Shown here piece by piece: positions 9,990 to 17,320 of a stretch of 64,000 nt of DNA (the stretch's first letter is position 1; every line of letters begins with the position of its first letter). This DNA comes from Brevundimonas albigilva (GTDB taxonomy: Bacteria > Pseudomonadota > Alphaproteobacteria > Caulobacterales > Caulobacteraceae). A model generated the notes under the pieces. That model had not been told where the DNA came from and did not search any database. It saw nothing but the letters and a program-made list of their open reading frames with translations. Location: contig NZ_CP097298.1 in assembly GCF_023503965.1 (NCBI RefSeq), positions 1,567,001-1,631,000 of the forward strand. Direction: 5' to 3'. The position numbers were made by a program, and so were the translations under genes.

Positions 9990-10768
9990 ATGAGCCCGCG
10001 CATCCTGCGTTTCGACGCCATCGACAACTTCCGCGACTTCGGCGACTACGCCACGGCGGCCGGGCGACGCCTTCGTCCCGGCCGCCTGTTGCGTTCGGCC
10101 CATCACGGGCGGGCCAGCGAGGCGGACCTGGAGCGGCTGAAGGCGCTGGGGATCGGGGCGGTGGTCGACCTGCGCCGGCCCGGCGAACGCCGCGACCAAC
10201 CCTCGCGCCGGCACGCGGGGTTCGCCGCCGCGGTGATCGAGGGGGGCCTGGACGACGGGGCCGAGGCCCCGCACATCGCCTTCCTGAAGAGCGCGGACCT
10301 GACCGCCGACAGCGGGCGACGGTTCATGGACCAGACCTATCGCCGCCTGCCGTTCGACCCGGCCTATCTGGACGTCTTCGCCCGCTATTTCCGCGCCCTG
10401 GCCGAGACGGACGGGGCGGTGCTGATCCACTGCGCGGCGGGCAAGGACCGCACCGGCTTCCTGGCCGCCCTGACTCATCGGCTGCTGGGCGTCGGCCGCG
10501 ACGACATGGTGGAGGACTATCTGCTGACCAATACGGCGGTGGACCTGGCGGGCCGGGCGCCGGCTATCGCGCGGCAGTTGGAAAGGATGACCGGGCGGGT
10601 CGCCTCCGACGCGGCGGTGGTCGCCTTCCTGGGGGTGGAGGCGGCCTATCTGGAAGCCGCCTTCGCCGAGATCGAGGCGCGGCACGGCACGGTCGACGCC
10701 TATCTGGAACAGGCCGTGGGCGTGGACGCCCCCTACGCGCGCGGATCGAGGCGCGGCTGTCGGCGTGA
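9990..10768 (+). CDS. tyrosine-protein phosphatase (Y_phosphatase3 type, one frameshift)
   Basis: About 259 residues. The catalytic P-loop HCAAGKDRTG lies at about residues 148-157, and the N-terminal NFRDFGDYATAAGRRLRPGRLLRSA is typical of the Y_phosphatase3 / SIW14-like family. It may act on phosphotyrosine or phosphoinositides; the substrate is unknown. Near 10733 the frame breaks (VDAP to ARARIEARLSA), consistent with one lost base. After repair the stop TGA at 10766-10768 overlaps the GTG start of pabB in a GTGA overlap, which supports the reconstruction. Confidence 0.8.
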
Positions 10769-12072
10769 GCGCGACGGGCGAGACGGTCGTCGTCCTGGAT
10801 CGTCCGTGGACGGATCCTGTGCGGGTCGCCGCGGGCCTGGGCGGGGGCGACGGCGCCCTGGTCCTGCTGTCGGACGGCGGGCCGGGCGGGCGCTGGTCGC
10901 ACGTGGCGACCGGGCCGGACCGGGTTCATGCGGGGGCCGTCGAGGCGACCGCCGCCTTCGCCGCCCTGCGCGATCCGGCGTTCGGACCCGGCACGGTCGG
11001 GCTGGCCGCCTATGACGCCGGGGCGCGGCCGGCGACGGGACCCCGGGCGCCGATCTGGCCCGACCTGATGCTGGCCCGCTATCCGGCGATGCTGAGCTTC
11101 GACCACCAGACGCGGACGGTCCGCGCCATCGGGCGCGGGCGCACGACCGCCCAGGCCGAGGCCGCCGCGCGCCGGGCCGCCGGCTGGCTGGCGCGCGCGG
11201 CGACGCCCGCCGCCCCCGCCGCCCCGGCCGAGACCTTCGCGGCCGAGGCCGGCGACGACGCCTATCGCGCCGCCGTCGCGGACGTGGTGGCGCGCATCGC
11301 GGCGGGCGAACTGTTCCAGGCCAATGTGGCGCGCGCCTGGGGCGGGCGGCTGAGGCCGGGCGCCGATCCGTTCGACGCCTTCCTGCGCCTGCAGCAGGGC
11401 CGGGCCTCGCCGTTCGGCGCCTATTGGCGGATCGGCGCGCGGGCGCTGGTGTCCAACTCGCCCGAACTGTTCCTGGCCTTTCAGGCCGCGACGGGCCGGA
11501 TCGAGGCCCGGCCGATCAAGGGCACCCGCCCCCGCGCCGCCGACCCGGCCGAGGACGCCGCCCGCGCCGCCGACCTTCTGGCCAGCGCCAAGGACCGGGC
11601 CGAGAACCTGATGATCGTCGACCTGATGAGGAATGACCTGGCGCGCGTCTCGCAACCCGGTTCGGTCCGGGTCGAGGCCCTGTTCGCGATCGAGCGCCAT
11701 CCGACCGTGCATCACCTGGTGTCGACGGTCACGGCGCGGGCGGCGGCGGGGGTCGGACCGGCGGATCTGCTGGAGGCGACCTTTCCGCCCGGCTCGATCA
11801 CGGGCGCGCCCAAACACCAGGCGATGAAGGTGATCGCCGCCCACGAGCCGCCGCGCGGACCCTGGTGCGGATCGCTGTTCCTGATCGAGGAGGACGGCGG
11901 TCTGACGGCCTCGGTCCTGATCCGCACGGCCGCGTTCGAGATGGACGGGGACGGCGGCTGGCGCTTCCGCACCCTGGCCGGCGCCGGGATCGTGGCCGAC
12001 AGCGATCCCGCCGCCGAACTGGCCGAGACCGACGCCAAGATCGCCGCGATCCGGCAGGCGCTAGCCGGCTAG
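10765..12072 (+). CDS. pabB: aminodeoxychorismate synthase component I
   Basis: Chorismate-binding enzyme of 435 residues making 4-amino-4-deoxychorismate for folate synthesis. The lysine-type signature PIKGTRPR separates PabB from anthranilate synthase (PIAGT), and the C-terminal GSITGAPK, RNDLARV and AGAGIVADS motifs are intact. It starts with GTG at 10765, overlapping the preceding phosphatase stop. No fused lyase domain is present, so a separate pabC is expected elsewhere. Confidence 0.92.
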   Translation: MSATGETVVVLDRPWTDPVRVAAGLGGGDGALVLLSDGGPGGRWSHVATGPDRVHAGAVEATAAFAALRDPAFGPGTVGLAAYDAGARPATGPRAPIWPDLMLARYPAMLSFDHQTRTVRAIGRGRTTAQAEAAARRAAGWLARAATPAAPAAPAETFAAEAGDDAYRAAVADVVARIAAGELFQANVARAWGGRLRPGADPFDAFLRLQQGRASPFGAYWRIGARALVSNSPELFLAFQAATGRIEARPIKGTRPRAADPAEDAARAADLLASAKDRAENLMIVDLMRNDLARVSQPGSVRVEALFAIERHPTVHHLVSTVTARAAAGVGPADLLEATFPPGSITGAPKHQAMKVIAAHEPPRGPWCGSLFLIEEDGGLTASVLIRTAAFEMDGDGGWRFRTLAGAGIVADSDPAAELAETDAKIAAIRQALAG

Positions 12073-12084
12073 AGCTCATGCTTG

Positions 12085-12143
12085 GAGCCTGATCCACCGC
12101 ATTGAGGGATCGCGAACCGATTCCCTCTCAACGGATCAGGCTC
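12085..12143. repeat. long palindromic intergenic element between convergent genes
   Basis: Perfect 11-bp arms GAGCCTGATCC (12085-12095) and GGATCAGGCTC (12133-12143) enclose an inner dyad (TTGAGGGA with TCCCTCTCAA). It resembles the AGAGCATGATCC-type palindromes scattered between genes in many alphaproteobacteria (from memory). It sits exactly between the pabB and TadE-like stops, and the minus-strand gene's stop codon abuts its outer arm. It probably also terminates transcription in both directions. Confidence 0.6.
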
Positions 12144-12691
12144 TAGCAGTTGCTGCACTCGACCTGGTCGGTGTTGCGCGGGCGCAGGTACGAGACGTGC
12201 TTGAACGTCACCGGCTGGGGCAGGACGAAATCGACCGGCGAGGTGTATTCGAACGCCGATTCCGCGACGACCAGCCCCTCCCCGTTCGGGATCAGATCGA
12301 GCGACGGCACCTCATAGACGCTGTTCTTGGCCAGGGGCGTCAGGTCGCCGGTGGCGCGGCTCCAGACGACCTTCACCGTATTGCCGGTGCGGCTCAGGCT
12401 GGTGACGCGCTGGCTGAGGTCGGCGTCCGAGAAGGGACGCATGATCTTGTCGCCGATGCCGAAGATGTTGGTGATCTGGCTGGTGTTCAGGGTCGCGTTC
12501 TGGGCCGTCAGATCGGCCACCATGGAGGCGACGTGGGTGGTGCGCTTCTGGGCCATGTAGCCCTGGGCGAACTCCACGAGGCCGAAATAGATCATGATGA
12601 TGGTCGGGGCCAGGATGGCGAACTCCACGGCCGAGACGCCGCGGGTGTCGTGCCGCAGCCGGCGAAGGAAGGTCCGGATCATCGGCCTCAT
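12143..12691 (-). CDS. TadE/TadG-like pilus assembly protein
   Basis: A 182-residue pseudopilin-like protein. The basic N-terminus with RHDTRGVSAVEFAILAPTII is the TadE processing/helix motif, in which Glu five residues past the cleavage region is conserved (VEFA). A single membrane helix is followed by a periplasmic domain ending in VECSNC. TadE proteins belong to the Flp/Tad pilus machine. It overlaps the upstream TadE gene by ATGA. Confidence 0.8.
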   Translation of the reverse strand: MRPMIRTFLRRLRHDTRGVSAVEFAILAPTIIMIYFGLVEFAQGYMAQKRTTHVASMVADLTAQNATLNTSQITNIFGIGDKIMRPFSDADLSQRVTSLSRTGNTVKVVWSRATGDLTPLAKNSVYEVPSLDLIPNGEGLVVAESAFEYTSPVDFVLPQPVTFKHVSYLRPRNTDQVECSNC

Positions 12692-13233
12692 CCCGCCAGC
12701 GGGGCCGGCGTGCCCCAGGGTTCGTTGCGGAAGGCGGTGGTGGCGGTCAGCACCGTCTCGCGGCCCGAGCCCGAGGTGCCCTTGGAGAGGAAGGGCGTCA
12801 GGACCGGCTGGCGGTACCAGACGGTGACCAGCATCAGTTCGCCCGGTTCGCCGCCGTTATAGGGGTCGTCCGGTCCGGTCGGCTGCTCGACCGGCGGGAT
12901 CGGATTGGCGAAGTTGTCGACCACCCGCACGTCGACGCGCGCGCGATTGAGGCAGTCGGGGCGGAAGACGTTCATCCGCTGGCACAGGGCCTGTTTGAAC
13001 TTCACCCCGTCGAAGCCCTGGGATTCGGCCTGGCCGGTGCGGACCAGGCGGCCCGTCTGGATGGTGGCGTTCTCCAGCACCGAATCCAGGGTGATGACCG
13101 TCGCCAGCTCGAAGATGGCGAACAGCATCATGAAGAACGGCAGGGCGATCATCGCGAATTCGACCGCCGCCGAGCCGTCGCGCGACCGGCGGCGGCGCTG
13201 GAGACGGCGCAGATTGGCGACGGACAGGCGCAT
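12688..13233 (-). CDS. TadE-like pseudopilin
   Basis: About 181 residues. RRSRDGSAAVEFAMIALPFF is the TadE N-terminal helix with the conserved VEFA, followed by a periplasmic domain carrying two Cys (LCQRMNVFRPDCL). The ATG at 13233 lies 4 nt after the stop of the upstream pilus gene, which decides the start against an upstream ATG at 13275. The order CpaC-N-like, TadE, TadE on one transcript points to one pilus operon. Confidence 0.8.
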   Translation of the reverse strand: MRLSVANLRRLQRRRRSRDGSAAVEFAMIALPFFMMLFAIFELATVITLDSVLENATIQTGRLVRTGQAESQGFDGVKFKQALCQRMNVFRPDCLNRARVDVRVVDNFANPIPPVEQPTGPDDPYNGGEPGELMLVTVWYRQPVLTPFLSKGTSGSGRETVLTATTAFRNEPWGTPAPLAG

Positions 13234-13237
13234 CCGG

Positions 13238-13681
13238 TCAGGGCGTCGCGGTCGCGGCGGGCGCCGAGGGCGCACCGACCGCCCCGGTGTCGCCGACGGC
13301 GCGGACGCTGGGGGCGCAGGAGGCGGCGCAGGCCATCTCGGTCGCCTGGCCGCCGCGCCAGACGCGCACCGAGCCGGTCGAACCGCCGGTGACGACGACC
13401 TCGCGCTGGAACAGGGTGCGGCCGATGGCGTCCACGGCGATCACCTCGGTCACGCCGTAACCCTTGCCGGTGATGAACAGGGTGTTGGCGTCCACCACCG
13501 ACACGTCGGCGATCTGCGGATTGCCGACGATGACCGAGGCGGCCGCGCCCGGCAGCTGGACCCGCGAGGCGCGGTCGATCTCGATGCTCAGGGTGTTGGT
13601 CTGGGCCAGGGCGACGCCGGGGGCGACGGCCGGGACGGCGATCAGCGCGAGCGCGCTCAACAGGACGGGAAGGCGGGACAT
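13238..13681 (-). CDS. pilus assembly protein, secretin N-terminal domain (CpaC-N-like)
   Basis: About 147 residues: a signal peptide (LLSALALIAVPAVAPGVALA) then a domain matching the N-terminal part of RcpA/CpaC secretins (T2SS/T3SS pil_N type): SRVQLPGAAASVIVGNPQIADVSVVD ends in the usual GKGYGVTEVIAVD. The secretin channel domain itself is absent, so this is a stand-alone periplasmic component. The second ATG (13681) is preferred because it directly begins the signal peptide. Confidence 0.75.
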   Translation of the reverse strand: MSRLPVLLSALALIAVPAVAPGVALAQTNTLSIEIDRASRVQLPGAAASVIVGNPQIADVSVVDANTLFITGKGYGVTEVIAVDAIGRTLFQREVVVTGGSTGSVRVWRGGQATEMACAASCAPSVRAVGDTGAVGAPSAPAATATP

Positions 13682-13915
13682 GGCGACCCTGATGAATAAG
13701 GCGCGCACGCGCGGGACGTCCGCGAGGATGCGCCGCAATCCTCAACAAAGGATTTCGGGCCGTCATGCATATTTTTCGTGGTGAATCAGGGGGTAACCAA
13801 ACGCCGTGACCTCACTTTAACGGCTGTCGGGCATTTTGATCCTGCGTTTTGGGGGTCAAGCGGGCTGCCGGCTCCCCCGCCAGTTGCTCGCAGATCAAAT
13901 CAAAAAGGGATTACC

Positions 13916-14110
13916 ATGACCAAGTTCGTTTCGCGTTTCGTCAAGGACGAGTCCGGCGCCACCGCCATCGAATACGGCCTGATCGCCGCCCTGATGGCCG
14001 TCGCCATCATCACCTGCCTGACCGCCTTCGGTCCGCAGATGAAGGAAGCCTTCGAAGGCATCGGCGACTCGATGGGCAACGCCTCGGGTAACGACATCAC
14101 CGGCGGCTGA
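13916..14110 (+). CDS. Flp family type IVb pilin
   Basis: A 64-residue pilin precursor. A short basic leader ends at GATAIEYGLIAALMAV; the conserved Glu-Tyr of Flp pilins is present and is followed by a ~20-residue hydrophobic helix. A prepilin peptidase cleaves after the Gly of the SGAT motif in known homologues. It is divergent from the pilus assembly operon, with a 234-bp AT-richer upstream region and its own downstream terminator. It is probably the major pilin. Confidence 0.88.
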   Translation: MTKFVSRFVKDESGATAIEYGLIAALMAVAIITCLTAFGPQMKEAFEGIGDSMGNASGNDITGG

Positions 14111-14138
14111 TCCTGACGATCGACGTCAAGTCGGAGGA

Positions 14139-14166
14139 GGCCGGGGCGTTTCGTCCCGGCCTTCTT
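14139..14166 (+). terminator. intrinsic terminator after the first Flp pilin
   Basis: GGCCGGG (14139-14145) pairs with CCCGGCC (14155-14161), followed by TTCTTC. It lies between the two pilin genes, allowing separate expression levels. Confidence 0.55.
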
Positions 14167-14234
14167 CAATTCACGGGACCGGCCCTTCGGCCGATCGACC
14201 CGCACGGGCTTCGCGCCCGAGGAGGCGAGCCGGC

Positions 14235-14423
14235 ATGACCGCGCTTATCCGACGTTTCCGCCGCGACCAGTCCGGCGCGACCGCCATAGAATACGGCCTT
14301 CTGGTCGGCCTGATGGGCGCCGCCCTGATCGTCTGCCTCAGCGCCTTCGGCCCCGAGATGAAAGAGGCCTTCACCCGGATGGGCGGCCAGATGGCGACCC
14401 CGCCGGACGTGACCTCGAACTGA
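14235..14423 (+). CDS. second Flp family type IVb pilin
   Basis: A 62-residue paralogue of the preceding pilin with the same core (QSGATAIEYGLLVGLMGAAL ... FGPEMKEAF). Its hydrophilic tail differs (MATPPDVTSN). The shared SGATAIEYG and FGPxMKEAF blocks indicate a tandem duplication. It may be a minor pilin or a variant under different control. Confidence 0.85.
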   Translation: MTALIRRFRRDQSGATAIEYGLLVGLMGAALIVCLSAFGPEMKEAFTRMGGQMATPPDVTSN

Positions 14424-14448
14424 TCGGCGCCTGGGGCGTTGCGATCCC

Positions 14449-14604
14449 ATGAACCTGATCCTGCTGATCATCCTGGCCATGGTCTTCGCCGGCGCCCTGT
14501 TCGCCCTGTCGATGGGGATCGAGGGCCGCGGTCGCGGCCGGGTCGATCGCGACGCGGACGGCGAACAGGACGAGCCGGGCGGCCCGCCCTCGGGCGCGCC
14601 CTGA
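14449..14604 (+). CDS. 51-residue single-span membrane protein
   Basis: The ATG at 14449 opens a 51-codon frame: an N-terminal hydrophobic helix (LILLIILAMVFAGALFAL) and a charged Arg/Asp-rich tail ending in GGPPSGAP. It lies 25 bases after the second pilin, same strand. A small helix-first protein beside Flp genes may be a pilus accessory or an unrelated small membrane protein. Recognition rests on reading frame and hydrophobicity only. Confidence 0.5.
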   Translation: MNLILLIILAMVFAGALFALSMGIEGRGRGRVDRDADGEQDEPGGPPSGAP

Positions 14605-14610
14605 CGGCGG

Positions 14611-15144
14611 TCAGGCCATCCACACCATCATGCGGGTGTCCGCATCGGCCCGGCGCGCCAGGCTGAAGGCGCGACGTGTCTCGCCGGTGTAGAGGAAGCC
14701 CGCCTTTTCCAGCACCCGCCCCGACGCCGGATTGTCGGCGAAGTGGCCGGCGACCAGCGCGCGACGGCGCCACTTGCGGCTGGCCCAGACCAGGGCGCCC
14801 TCCAGGGCCTCGGTGGCGAAGCCCCGGCCCCAGAATTCGCGGCCGATCCAGTAGCCGGTCTCGGGCACGCGGTCATCGCCCTCGAACAGGCCGATCACGC
14901 CGACGGCACCGTGGTCCTCATGCTCGATGACGAAGGTGCTGGCGCGCGCGGGGTCCTGGGCGGCGACCTGCACGACGAAATCCTCGGCGTGCTTCACATG
15001 GAAGGGATGCGGCATCCGCTTGGTCATGCGGGCGATGTCGATGTCGTTGGCCAGGGCGGCGATGCGCGGCGCGTCCTGGGGCGCGGGCGCGCGCAGCACC
15101 AGACGCCGCGTCTCGACGACGGGGGAGGTTTCAATGACGCACAT
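14611..15144 (-). CDS. GNAT family N-acetyltransferase (RimJ/RimL-like)
   Basis: About 177 residues. Begins ETRRLVLRAPAPQDAPRIAAL, the usual start of RimJ/RimL-type acetyltransferases, with the acetyl-CoA loop EFWGRGFATEAL and the C-terminal NPASGRVLEKAGF. The ATG at 15144 is chosen because the fold starts a few residues later; the frame upstream runs into noncoding DNA. The substrate is unknown. Confidence 0.82.
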   Translation of the reverse strand: MCVIETSPVVETRRLVLRAPAPQDAPRIAALANDIDIARMTKRMPHPFHVKHAEDFVVQVAAQDPARASTFVIEHEDHGAVGVIGLFEGDDRVPETGYWIGREFWGRGFATEALEGALVWASRKWRRRALVAGHFADNPASGRVLEKAGFLYTGETRRAFSLARRADADTRMMVWMA

Positions 15145-15215
15145 GGCGGTCGCCTCATTCTCTGGACCGTCTCCTTGGAGGGCTCGGACGGTCTTCGAGG
15201 CGGGGAAACGCAAAC

Positions 15216-15241
15216 GGGGAGCCTGGTGATCCAGACTCCCC
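15216..15241 (-). terminator. terminator-like hairpin after rpmA
   Basis: On the minus strand GGGGAG-T-CTGG pairs with CCAGGCTCCCC around an ATCA loop. The T tract is weak (GTTTGCGTTT). It lies about 70 bases after the rpmA stop. Confidence 0.4.
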
Positions 15242-15308
15242 GCGGAAAATTTCCCTGGTCCGGATCGGCTGCTGGTGGAGCAACGCGATCCGGGCTTTCC
15301 AGATGGCG

Positions 15309-15592
15309 TTACTCGGCGGCCATGGCCTGAGCGTCGTCGTTGGCCGCAAGCACGGACACGTAACAACGGCCGCCACGCTTGGTGGTGAATTTCACGGCGC
15401 CCGGGGTCAGGGCGAACAGGGTGTGTCGCGGCCCATGCCGATGTTCTCGCCCGGGTGGAAGGTGGTGCCGCGCTGACGCACGATGATGTTGCCGGCCAGC
15501 ACGCGCTCGCCGCCGAACTTCTTCACGCCGAGGCGCTTGGACTCGGAGTCGCGACCGTTGCGCGACGAACCGCCGGATTTCTTGTGAGCCAT
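15309..15592 (-). CDS. rpmA: 50S ribosomal protein L27 (one frameshift)
   Basis: About 94 residues. The N-terminus [21 protein letters not shown] is the classic L27 start, including the residues that approach the peptidyl-transferase centre. At about 15423 the frame breaks at GMGRD; the missing base restores [16 protein letters not shown], and the gene then ends [24 protein letters not shown]27 is normally essential or nearly so, so this break is almost certainly a sequence error. It follows rplU by 98 bases, the usual order. Confidence 0.93.
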
Positions 15593-15690
15593 CGTATCGC
15601 TCCGCTCTTTCCTAGCGTCCTATCGGCCGTTCGGCCTACTTGAGGACGCTCCTTATATCCTATGGCGCCGGTGAAGCGCCGGTGAATGTC

Positions 15691-16248
15691 TTAGGCTTCG
15701 TCGCCGGCCGCTTCGGCCTTCTTGGCGGGAGCCTTCTTCTTGGCCGGAGCCTTTTTGGCGGGAGCCGAGCTCTCGACCACGGCGCCCTTGACGTCGGCGC
15801 CGTCGGCCTCGGTCACGACCGTCTCGGTCGAACCGATCGAGGAGGTCGCCCCGCGGGTGGCCAGGCCACGCGCGCGCAGGTCGATCTCGGCCTTGGTCAG
15901 CAGGTCGATCTTGCCGTCCCACTTGGCGGTCTCGCCGGCGCCTTCGATGCCGGTGATGCGCAGGACCGATTCCATCTGGCGATGGCCGTTCGTGCGGCGA
16001 TAGCCCTGGCGACGGGTCTTCTTGAAGATCTTGACCTTCTCGCCCTTGCGGGTCTCGATCAGGGTCGCGCCGACGAAGGCGCCGTCGATCAGCGGGGCGC
16101 CCAGGGTCACGCCCTTGTCGCCGCCCAGCATCAGGACGCTGTCGAACTTCAGCTCGGCGCCGGCGTCGCCGTCGAGCTTTTCGACGACGATGGTGTCGCC
16201 CGGTTGGACCCGGTACTGCTTGCCGCCGGTCTTGATCACCGCGTACAT
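15691..16248 (-). CDS. rplU: 50S ribosomal protein L21 with C-terminal tail
   Basis: 185 residues. The first ~103 are the canonical L21 domain (MYAVIKTGGKQYRV ... RRQGYRRTNGHRQ). The remaining ~80 form a low-complexity alphaproteobacterial extension rich in Ala/Lys (PAKKAPAKKKAPAKK). A sigma-70-like promoter and a hairpin with a T tract lie in the leader. First gene of the rplU-rpmA operon. Confidence 0.95.
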   Translation of the reverse strand: MYAVIKTGGKQYRVQPGDTIVVEKLDGDAGAELKFDSVLMLGGDKGVTLGAPLIDGAFVGATLIETRKGEKVKIFKKTRRQGYRRTNGHRQMESVLRITGIEGAGETAKWDGKIDLLTKAEIDLRARGLATRGATSSIGSTETVVTEADGADVKGAVVESSAPAKKAPAKKKAPAKKAEAAGDEA

Positions 16249-16270
16249 GTTGAAGCCTCAGCGCAAACGC

Positions 16271-16306
16271 AAAAAGAGTGCGCCCGCCGGGTGACCCCCG
16301 CGGGCG
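16271..16306 (-). promoter_or_regulatory. hairpin with T tract in the rplU leader (possible attenuator)
   Basis: In the minus-strand leader CGCCCGC pairs with GCGGGCG (16300-16306 with 16281-16287), followed six bases later by TTTTT (16271-16275). This looks like an intrinsic terminator placed between promoter and start codon, as in autoregulated ribosomal operons. Confidence 0.4.
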
Positions 16307-16317
16307 AAGAGCGGCGA

Positions 16318-16345
16318 CATATACGGAAGGCGGTCGCGGAGTCAA
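16318..16345 (-). promoter_or_regulatory. sigma-70-type promoter for rplU-rpmA
   Basis: Minus-strand TTGACT (16345-16340) and TATATG (16323-16318), 16 bp apart, with the start codon 70 bp downstream. Confidence 0.5.
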
Positions 16346-16433
16346 CGCGATTTGCCGCGTTTTCGGGGCGAATTCGGACGATCGGGCCTGACGGCTCTCT
16401 GCAGCGCTTCGCCGGAGCCGACAAGACGCCCGC

Positions 16434-16460
16434 AAAGAAAAAGCCCCGCCGAAGCGGGGC
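16434..16460 (-). terminator. intrinsic terminator after the TetR gene
   Basis: Minus-strand GCCCCGC / GCGGGGC stem with a CTTCGG-type loop, followed by TTTTTCTTT (16442-16434). It begins 27 bases after the TetR stop codon. Confidence 0.75.
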
Positions 16461-16486
16461 CTTTCCAGGTCGGGATCGACGTCGGG

Positions 16487-17125
16487 TCAGCGGGCGGCCA
16501 GCGCGCCCGCCAGGATCACGTCGATCTGACGCGCCACATGATCCGACAGGGCCTGGGCGTCCCAGTTGTCGTAGGCGGCGCGGCGATAGTTGGACAGATA
16601 GGCGTCCCAGATCAGCTCGACCAACAGGCGCAGGTCGGCGTCCTGGCTGATCTCCCCGCGCGAGACCGCGTCCTGGAGGATGGCGCCGATGGCCAGCTGC
16701 AGCTTCCGGGTGGCGGCGCGGGCCCGCATCTCGGCCGCCAGCGGCTGGAACCAGGACCGGGCGACGATGGCCTGGAACAGCGGCAGCTGGTCCAGCGACG
16801 AGTGGTAGCCGGCGCTGAGCGCGGACACCAGGCGGTCGCGCACCGGCTCGCCCTGGGGCGCCCCGGCCTCGACCACCTCGGCCAGACGGGTCATGTCCTC
16901 GGTCAGGACCGCCTCGAACAGTTCGGCCTTGTCCTGGAAGTTGGCGAAGACCGCGCCGGTCGACATTCCGGCCCCTTTGGCGATGTCGCGGATCGTGGCC
17001 GGCTCGTAGCCGCGCTCGGCGAAGAGCGAGCGGGCGGCCTCCAGCACCTTCTGGCGGGTGCGGATCTTGGCGGCCTGGCGACGGTTCAGACGGGGCTCGG
17101 GGGAGGCGGCGATGGAATCGGTCAT
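16487..17125 (-). CDS. TetR/AcrR family transcriptional regulator
   Basis: About 212 residues. The N-terminal HTH is classic TetR: TRQKVLEAARSLFAERGYEPATIRDIAKGAGMSTGAVFANFQDKAELF (about residues 25-70). The C-terminal ligand domain is helical and unassigned. The ATG at 17125 (MTDSIAAS) is preferred over upstream frames. It follows the Kef antiporter gene on the same strand but with ~195 bp of AT-richer DNA between, where an 8-bp motif GTACTCTA occurs at both ends (17138-17145 and 17316-17323). Confidence 0.88.
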   Translation of the reverse strand: MTDSIAASPEPRLNRRQAAKIRTRQKVLEAARSLFAERGYEPATIRDIAKGAGMSTGAVFANFQDKAELFEAVLTEDMTRLAEVVEAGAPQGEPVRDRLVSALSAGYHSSLDQLPLFQAIVARSWFQPLAAEMRARAATRKLQLAIGAILQDAVSRGEISQDADLRLLVELIWDAYLSNYRRAAYDNWDAQALSDHVARQIDVILAGALAAR

Positions 17126-17320
17126 GAACGGGGGCGTGTACTCTACGAAGGACTCCGAACCCGCGGGGGACGAGACGAAGTTGACTGAAGGGGATCGGCG
17201 CGATCCGGGGCGATGGGCGCTGAAGTCTCCGCCGATGCGATGAATACAGAGGCAGCGCTTCCACCACGGAACCATGACAAAAATGGGTCACGGACAAGGC
17301 TCCTCGTATAACTACGTACT

